Assembly: GCA_034670405.1 (NCBI GenBank) | Contig: JAXDDX010000056.1 | Span: 743,001 to 807,000 of the forward strand | Reading direction: 5' to 3' | Source of the DNA: Hoplostethus atlanticus | Taxonomy: Eukaryota; Chordata; Actinopteri; Trachichthyiformes; Trachichthyidae | DNA: 64,000 bases | Part shown: one piece after another, positions 56,405-64,000 of the stretch | Numbering within the stretch: the stretch's first letter is position 1 | Layout of the letters: each line of letters begins with the position of its first letter | Notes under the pieces: generated by a model | Database searches by the model: none | Seen by the model: the letters and a program-made list of their open reading frames with translations, nothing else | What the model was told of the DNA's origin: nothing | Position numbers and translations under genes: made by a program

Positions 56405-59400
56405 ACACATGCACACAGCCATAAGCCTAAGACTAAACTTCCACCCACCTCCATAGCTTACACCACAGCAAGCAGAAATAGAGACGTGAAGCCATAACAA
56501 AAGAAACAGTCTTTTAAAACAAAAGCTCCACTATTTTGAGTACAAACATACCCAAGAAAGACTGTTTCCTTTTCAATGGCTGAAACAAAGAGTCTTTAAA
56601 AGTGCCCTTTATGGTTTTGAGTTGCACAGAGAAATTGGATTGGGGTTCAAAGTCGACTCACTGAAGGGCTTCCCAGTACAACAAGGCTCATGAAGTTTGA
56701 GAAATTACATATGGCCTAAGAGAAGGAAATGTAGTAAGAATTAGACTGGTTACATTAAACTACACAATAACACCCGGCCATGAAATTACAAATGGTATAT
56801 CAGTATGATTTCTGTAAAGGTGAAAGGTAAAAACTCTACAGAAAATCAAATCAAATGTGTGACTTGATTAATACTACTTTATTACCACTGCTCCCCTCCA
56901 GTTATCTGGAAAGTGAATCATGCAAAAGCAGTTACACTACCACCAACAGCCCTGGGTCATAATTCAGAGATAGGATGCTCCCCTAGCCGAGGCTCGCTCC
57001 TCAAAACACATGGGCTGTGACTGGGGAAGGTCCGGAGGTTTTGTCCACTGGAAGCGACCCATTATAATGCTGGAGAGAAACTGCAAGCAGTGAGCAGATT
57101 CTCTGGCCAGCTTCATGAGTTCCTCAGTTAGATGTCCAACAACAAGCATTGCTGCTTTCTGAAATTGTGTTGCGTCTAATGTCACAACAAAACCCCATTT
57201 TCAAACTCTGGACTGTGGCAGGTTTGAAAAATCTCTTATTTCAGGGAAAACAGCCCACCATAGAGAGTTGAAATGTCACACATTAGCCCCAGTCACCCAT
57301 AAATGATGTCACATCCTATTAGCCCTCCCTGGAAGTAGATCCATTTCCTGTGTGTGTGTTGGCTGGCTCGCTGTGGCGCTAAGTCAGAGTCCAGACCTGG
57401 AATGGAGAGAGAGAGGGAGAGAGGTAAGGGAATAGGTGCTTTAGCACAGAGACGGGGGGACAATAAAGGAGGATAAAGGATGAGACGTCTGCTATAAGTT
57501 GTAGTCGTAAATCAGCCTGTCTCCCGTCTGAGAATCACAGAGGATCCATGCGTGTGATTTATGGAGCCTTTATAGTCGAGGCAGGTGGCATTACGCACAG
57601 CAAAGAGTTACAAATGGAGAAGCATTAACCTCTACCTGTAGCTGTGAGATTGATACCGTTTCCCTTGGCTTGGCGCAGTGAGAAATGAGCTGAAGGCTAC
57701 AACTAGTTACAACGAGTTATAACACCCTGTGTGATGTTTGTTCCTAACGGTTGTCGAGATTGTTCTGTATGGTCCGAGGTGGAGAAGGTGCTACCTCTCT
57801 TTCATCACATGGCTGAAGAGAGTGGACCTTTTCTTTCTTTGTAGAGTCATGCTGTAATACTCAATACAGGGGTGTTGGACAGTTTCCTTAACTCTTTCAA
57901 GTTAGCTTCCTGTGCATATTTTACACTGCAGCGAGCAGGAATCCTCATGAAAATGAAAAATCTTTTGGGCAGAAACAGCCTGTGTGTTCTCAATGATGAA
58001 ACGAGGCGATGGAGTTAACACCAACAAAAGTGAAAGTGATAAATTCGACAGCTTCGCTGTGAAAACACATCACACCGAAAATCCCTTGTCCAAACATTCC
58101 AGGCTCGTTTGAGCACCTTTGCATTTATTTGTTTTTTAATTCGTTCTCATGCATTTTAATAGATCCATTAACTATAAATATCTGAACGTACACAGGGACG
58201 TATCCTCAAGGTGGACCAAGAATAACAAGCCCAGGAAAGCTAAGATAGAGGGGGCTGTGTGTTCATTATGATATGCAGCGTTCAATTGCCACATTAATTA
58301 AGCAGCTCTGGGCAGCAGTGGCAGGATGACGGACAGGCCTAGTCACTGGAGGCATGTCTGATACTCTGCCAAGTGCAGGCCTTGCTGTCCGGCCGCTGAT
58401 TTATGGACAGAGCCAGAAGCCGGAAAAAGTATCCAGGAGTCATATTTTTAGTGGGCGGGAGCGCTGTGCATATGTGCAGGGGCTTAAGCCGGCCCCATGG
58501 GACGCCATTCATCTCTCATCACTGCCATGCTGATAACATCCTCCTCTATACGATACACATCCCACTCCAACACAGCACACGTGTACACACACACAGAAGT
58601 ACGCCATGCATCTGTGCTCTCACACATTCACTCATGCACACTCACACACATTCACACACAGAGGGGAGCCGGCGGCGGTCAGCTTCCTACAAGTGGAGTC
58701 ACATAAATACACAGCCAGTGTTTTGATGACACTGGGTCTCCGGTATACTCTTTTCGTAATCCGTTTGTGAGTTTGTGATTAGCGGATGTTTAAAAGGAAG
58801 TTATTGAGGAGTGTATAAAGCCAGGTTTCCTTCCTGCTCAGACGGTGGCGTAATTTGGATCACATATTAACAGCGCTACAACTTCCTCCACTCGCCCATT
58901 TTTCCCCCCATTTTTTCTTTCTTATGTCTCCACATTGAAACGGCAAAGAAGAATGAGAGGCCATTTTCATGCCAGCTGTCCCTTGATGTATTCTGGTCGT
59001 CAACTACACATGTGCGAATAAAGCTTTTCTTTACTCATTTGAATATCAGAATGGCTGATTATGAGGGGGGCATGCGTGAGCACACCCCTTCGGGGCCAGG
59101 CGGGGGAAAGACAGGACAGAAAGATGAAAGGAGGCTCCTGTTAATAGCTATAGGTCTGGCTTAATACTTTACACACACAAGAGAGTCTTGAAAGATTCAG
59201 AAACTACATCAGTAAACAATGTGATTAAAAAGTGTTCAGGAATTTCCCCTGAGATCAAATGTGCTTTGCTTTATTATATTTGGATACACTTTGGAGTTTA
59301 ACTATGTACACATCCAACTGTAAATAGCATTTTAAGTGGACTTTTGAAATGTTACAAAATCTAGGCTTCTTGAACTTGTTGTTTTTCATGTTAGGCATAT

Positions 59401-60914
59401 TTTAGTGCATGAACTCAAAAAACAAAGAAATGCATTCTTCAGTACTCTAATGCACCAACTAATGGTTGTACAACCACGACGGGCCTCTTATTTCCTACAT
59501 CAGAGCAACAGCATCTTTGACATTTCAGGGATTTCGGAGTGGACCGATATTTTACAGACAATCTTTCAGAATATTAAAAGCCATTAATAGTAATTGAAAA
59601 TGAGCCTTTTTAACTGATAAATTATATATATTATTATAATATATAATAATATATATATTTTTGTGTGTTAGGTTTCAATCAGGATTTGCAAATACACAGT
59701 GAAATGGAATTTTTTCAAGATTCGTACAATTTATTCAACTTTTTACCTACTGTATGCAATAAAAAAACATTACCACAGTCCTAAATGCTTCAGTCGTCCA
59801 GCTTTTTAGTGACTATCAGAGAGCGTTACACATCTATCGCTAATACACAATGGGTTGTACAGATAAATAGAGACAACCCATCATTAAACAAAAGTTAAAG
59901 TGGCTTTTTTTTTCTGGTGCATGGCGTGTTTCGCAGCACTGCATTTATCATACTAGATCAACACTGGGGAGTTATCTGATCTCAACATATAGAGAAAACA
60001 GAATGGTAATGTTGCAGCAATCAAAACACACTGCATTTTTCATCAGTGTCAGATACCAGCAAGTGACAGGAGGATGGAAACTGGCAGGGAGTGCTTGGCT
60101 CTATAACTGCACTGTAATGACCAGATGAAATGTATTCACGGATGCTGATCTGCCGGGCCTGCTCACAATGTGTTGCTGAACCAGATGCCATTTGCTTGCA
60201 ATCAATTTATTTTACGAACATTGTAAATATGTAGGTGTTATGAGATAAATAAGTTTGTGTGATGAGCTGATTAATTTGATCTGAGTCCGGTCCAGACAAA
60301 TGATACAAATACAGAAGGCATGCTTTCATTTATAAACATATTCTGTGTATGTGAAAGAGCTACTGAAGGTCTAATTGCTTTCATATGAATAATACTGCGT
60401 AAAAACCTACTGCGCCCAGCCAACGCAATCTGATCATCATATTTTGGAAATTGATAATTGCTCATAATTTCTGTGGCACACAAACATGTAGCGGAATTAC
60501 AATAAAATAATTTTTTGCCCAACCCAAATTAAATAAATCATTTCAAAATGATATCAGAATGAAGCCAAAGATGTAATTGGACCCATCTTTCATATTGCCA
60601 AATGGAAAAAAAAGGAAACTGACTTTATTTCATTTGCCACTGGGATGGTGCCTCTTTAAAAATGAAAACCGCAAATTGCTCTCAACAATTCCAATACCTC
60701 TGGAGTTGACCACTTTAAAATTGGCCCGTTCGGAGATTATAAATACGGCTATTTGATGGCTCTGTTATTACGCCTGAGAGGGGGGAGGAGAGGGAGGGCT
60801 TGTGGCTGTAAGGCCGGATGGTTTCTCTTGATGTGGGCGAGAGCTTTGAGCTTCCACACCACACGCTTCTGTACTCTGCAACAGGAAAAACACAGGAGAT
60901 CGCTTCCAAATGAA

Positions 60915-60930
60915 AACACACACACACACC

Positions 60931-60987
<57 letters not shown>
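60915..60987 (+). repeat. (CA)n microsatellite, one interruption
   Basis: CA tract broken once by CCA near 60930. Confidence 0.97.
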
Positions 60988-60990
<3 letters not shown>

Positions 60991-61219
60991 CACATACACA
61001 GCAGATACACTGCAGTGATAAACAAAATAAACAGCTCTCCCCTCCACCACACAACACCATGAGTGTTAGGTCGATGACAACATTGGGTCCTGTTACTATA
61101 AACAGTAGCTCCATAAATACTGAGTTTGCCTGCCGTTGTTTTAATAGATACACGTCGTCCTATATGTATATACCTAATCCACCCCCCTTCATATATTGTA
61201 TGTTTACTGTAGGTTTCTA

Positions 61220-61290
61220 TTGAGCCCCTGAACTGAGTCAAAGACAAATTTCCATTCCATTAATGATCAATAAAGTTTTGAACCTTGATT
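61220..61290 (+). mobile_element. short LINE 3' tail
   Basis: AGACAAATTTCC..AATGATCAATAAAGTTTTGAA resembles the end of fish CR1/L2-type LINEs. It is very short. Confidence 0.4.
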
Positions 61291-61358
61291 TACAGTTAAT
61301 AACCTCAAAGAGTCTCGCAATTAGTGATAAGGTGGATAAGTGTGTTGCTTACCACCCC

Positions 61359-61360
<2 letters not shown>

Positions 61361-61391
<31 letters not shown>
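61361..61391 (+). repeat. (GT)n microsatellite
   Basis: Pure GT tract; CT-rich tracts follow at 61661-61800. Confidence 0.95.
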
Positions 61392-61392
<1 letters not shown>

Positions 61393-64000
61393 TGTCTTTG
61401 TGTGGGTTCATACATGCACATGTGTGTGTGTTTCCGTAAGCCACGATCAGCAAAGCTTGGCGGGAGCCTTGTATGCATCATAAGACTTTATTGTCCCTGG
61501 TGAGCAGCCCTTCCAGTAAACAGGCCTGTTCTGGTGGCCAAGTCCCCATTTGTGTCTGTTTGCTACGAGGTCAAGATTGGAGTCAAACGGTGAACGGCAA
61601 AAAGTAAATCCCACAGCAGGAATCCTTAACAATCTAGTTTTAACAAGGACCTTGAGTTGATCTCTCTCTCTCTCTCTCTCTCCCCGGTTCTCTCTCTCCT
61701 CTGCATCTGGCTATCTCTCAAGTACACACACATCTATCTCTTTCCCCTTCTCTCTCTCATTTTCTCTTGGTCTCTCTCTCTCTTTTCCCTAGCTGTGGGT
61801 AGTTACTGCTAGGCTGACTCAGCCCTCTGCTCTATTCCTGGGTCCTGACGAACAGTGTTGATCTAGCCTGTCTAATGGCCATACGCCATAAACCAGTCTT
61901 TGTTCCCCCTGCAACTTCTGCTGAGGCAACACCATAGCCCTCATTTCTCCTCCCAGAACTTAGACTGCAACTTGACCAACCCACCAATCGATGAAGCATA
62001 AACAAACCACTTTAGATCAACAACAGAAGTTTATCTTTCAGTGAGAGAGAGGGCAACTGTAGTGAAACACGATATGGCGCTACTGCAAAGGCTTAAAAAA
62101 ATTAAATTGCCACAACACACACAGAAGCGTGATTTCTGCAGATCTATATTCCCATGGCCTTGAGGGTCAAGATAAGGAAGTGTGAAGATGCTGCAGAGTG
62201 GAAGCCTGTAGGATGTCATCATTCATCACCGTATAACCCTGACCAACCAGAACTATGGAGGGAGACGTACTTTGATCCAATCACATTGCCAGAGGCAGGG
62301 AGAGACATCGGCACCTGAGGGGCGAGGCCTAAGTTGCCTAACAGGAAATAGGATGGGAGAGAATGGTTTGATTGTTAGGGATCATTACATGACGAGGTTG
62401 ATTAATAGACAGGCAAGGATTTGATGGCTTTCATGACCGCAGTCTTAACATTTATATTCCTGACCATTCACTGTGGAGCTCTTACTGCTCTCTCTTTCAT
62501 AGTCTCTCTGTCTCTTTCTCTCAGGGGCCAATTTTCTTCATTCCTCGAAGCCAGTCAAATAAATACAGTAATAAACAGAGGGTGAGAGGAATGGGTAGGC
62601 AGTTTGCAAACTGCCTGTCTATTCTGTCGTCCATTAAGATGTGAGATAAATTCAAGGCATGTCTGATATTAGCGCGTGGCGGTAAGACTAAAACTCAAAC
62701 CATCTGTCCGTGTGTAATCACGCGATGCCGAGAGAAGGAAGGGTGAAAGGTATAACCATCACTGTCGAAGGCACACGCTGCTTATTATGGGTGTTGAGAG
62801 AAACAAAAAAGAGACTGCGGTGTCCCTGAAAATAGCGTAACCGTCATCATATTATCGCATCTGATGGGAAAATCGCATTGCTCCCACTCTCAAAGGGACA
62901 AAGGGACCTTTAAACATTCCCATCCCAGTATGGTGCAGGCGCGAAGAGAATGCCGGGGTCGTGGCGGGATCTGAAGCTAGGAATGGGAATGATTGATGGG
63001 ATGCCCGGGGACAGGGGATAGACGGGATAGAGGAAGAGAGTGTGAGAGATTGAGTAAGGGAGGCAAAGAAAGAGAGAGACGGAGATATGCTGACAGAAAG
63101 TGCTGATCTGACAGGAGAGAGATCGAGAGGCAGGGGAGCTGTGTATCTGGTCTCTCTCTATGACCCACATGTCTGGATGCACACACAGGAGAGAGGAAGA
63201 GAGAGAGCAGACACAGATCTGGCTACCATAGCTCATCAGTCATCTCAGTAAGCAGATCTGGGTTTTTGATAGTTGACATGGCTGCCATCAATTGGAAATG
63301 GAAAAAGCAAAGAGACTGAGGAGTCTGAAATATTATGCTTCACCAAACATATAACCAACTTCGGCGAATTGTGTGGAATGTTTGAAATGGAACGCAATCC
63401 TTAAATTTAGACCCGCAGACGACTTTTTATCAGTTATATAAGGTTCAACTGATGCTAATCATTAATCTAATGATGGATATCGAACACAGATGTTGTCAAA
63501 AGCTTTTATACTGAAGGTGTTGTGATTTTAGCAAATCTGTAGATCATTTTACCGCCTGAAATGGAAGGAGCTGGGGTAGCTGGTCATAATAAATTATGTC
63601 ACATAAATCAATCCACGTAGAAAAGGTCCTGTGGAAGAAAATCTCCATTCACGATGGGAAGAATGAAGGCATTGTCTGAGCAGTACTGTACTTCACTGTA
63701 CAGTGTTCTGCGTTAAAGAGACAAATCACCCCAGGCCTTCATGAGTGGTGCGTAGTGGGAGGCCAAGATGAATACAGTACATTTCCCCTCTCTGTTTCCC
63801 TCTCAGCTAAAACACAGCAATTAAAAAGTCCCCATTGAAACAGAGCCTGAAGGAGCCAGGGTCTCAGGGAGAGACACAGACCACGGCCTAGCCTCTGCTC
63901 TAATTGAAACAGGGCTTAAAGTCTAACGGCAATACCCACATTTATTTATTTTCAGCCGTTTAACATGTCTGAGATCTTTGTCTCAGAGACCTAATTGCTC

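Larger units (their letters stand above)
38442..64000. other. gene-poor region beyond the opsins
   Basis: 25 kb without a coding gene I can defend. Recognised items are listed separately: a gag-like remnant, a fold-back MITE, a LINE tail, a 38-bp minisatellite and microsatellites. The stretches 43.0-45.4, 47.2-48.5, 49.4-50.6, 57.2-60.7 and 62.2-64.0 kb are largely repeat-free, complex sequence. Confidence 0.55.

Overview
The window is vertebrate nuclear DNA, almost certainly from a ray-finned (teleost) fish. The genes are split by GT-AG introns, intergenic DNA is extensive, CA/GT and CT microsatellites are long and frequent, and the interspersed repeats are typical of fish: an RTE-clade Rex3-like LINE, L2- and Rex1/CR1-like LINE tails, and short MITEs.

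Region 1 (1-11.3 kb, + strand): the 3' two thirds of methylmalonyl-CoA mutase (mmut). Nine consecutive coding exons, equivalent to human exons 5-13, encode 446 residues from the end of the substrate-binding barrel through the B12-binding domain to the stop at 10468. All reading frames and splice phases are intact. The 5' exons lie off the left edge. The 4.5 kb intron 12 carries a nested insertion: a Harbinger-like MITE (6423-9829, TTA target duplication) split by a nearly complete Rex3-like LINE (about 6627-9730) with a perfect 13-bp target-site duplication.

Region 2 (11.3-38.5 kb, - strand): two tandem opsin genes of the neuropsin (OPN5) group, convergent to mmut. Each has four coding exons with identical phases (1, 1, 0), and the first exon is tiny (70-73 nt) and far upstream. 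The distal copy (38441 down to 29606) is intact: 337 residues with the retinal lysine. The copy next to mmut (19660 down to 15643) has one extra base in exon 2 that breaks the frame after transmembrane helix 3 begins; it is either a recent pseudogene or an assembly indel. Both copies lack the acidic residue of the E/DRY motif and carry Tyr where OPN5 has a Lys in helix 2.

Region 3 (38.5-64 kb): no protein-coding gene recognised. It contains a gag-like retroelement remnant, a 152-bp fold-back MITE, LINE/SINE debris, minisatellites and many long CA/GT/CT tracts. Between these are long stretches of non-repetitive, AT-rich, homeodomain-site-rich sequence that look like a regulatory desert. Human MMUT lies on 6p12 not far from OPN5 and TFAP2D/TFAP2B, so such a desert would fit, but this is inference.

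No bacterial-type operon, CRISPR array or clear non-coding RNA gene was found. The most notable biology is the opsin pair.
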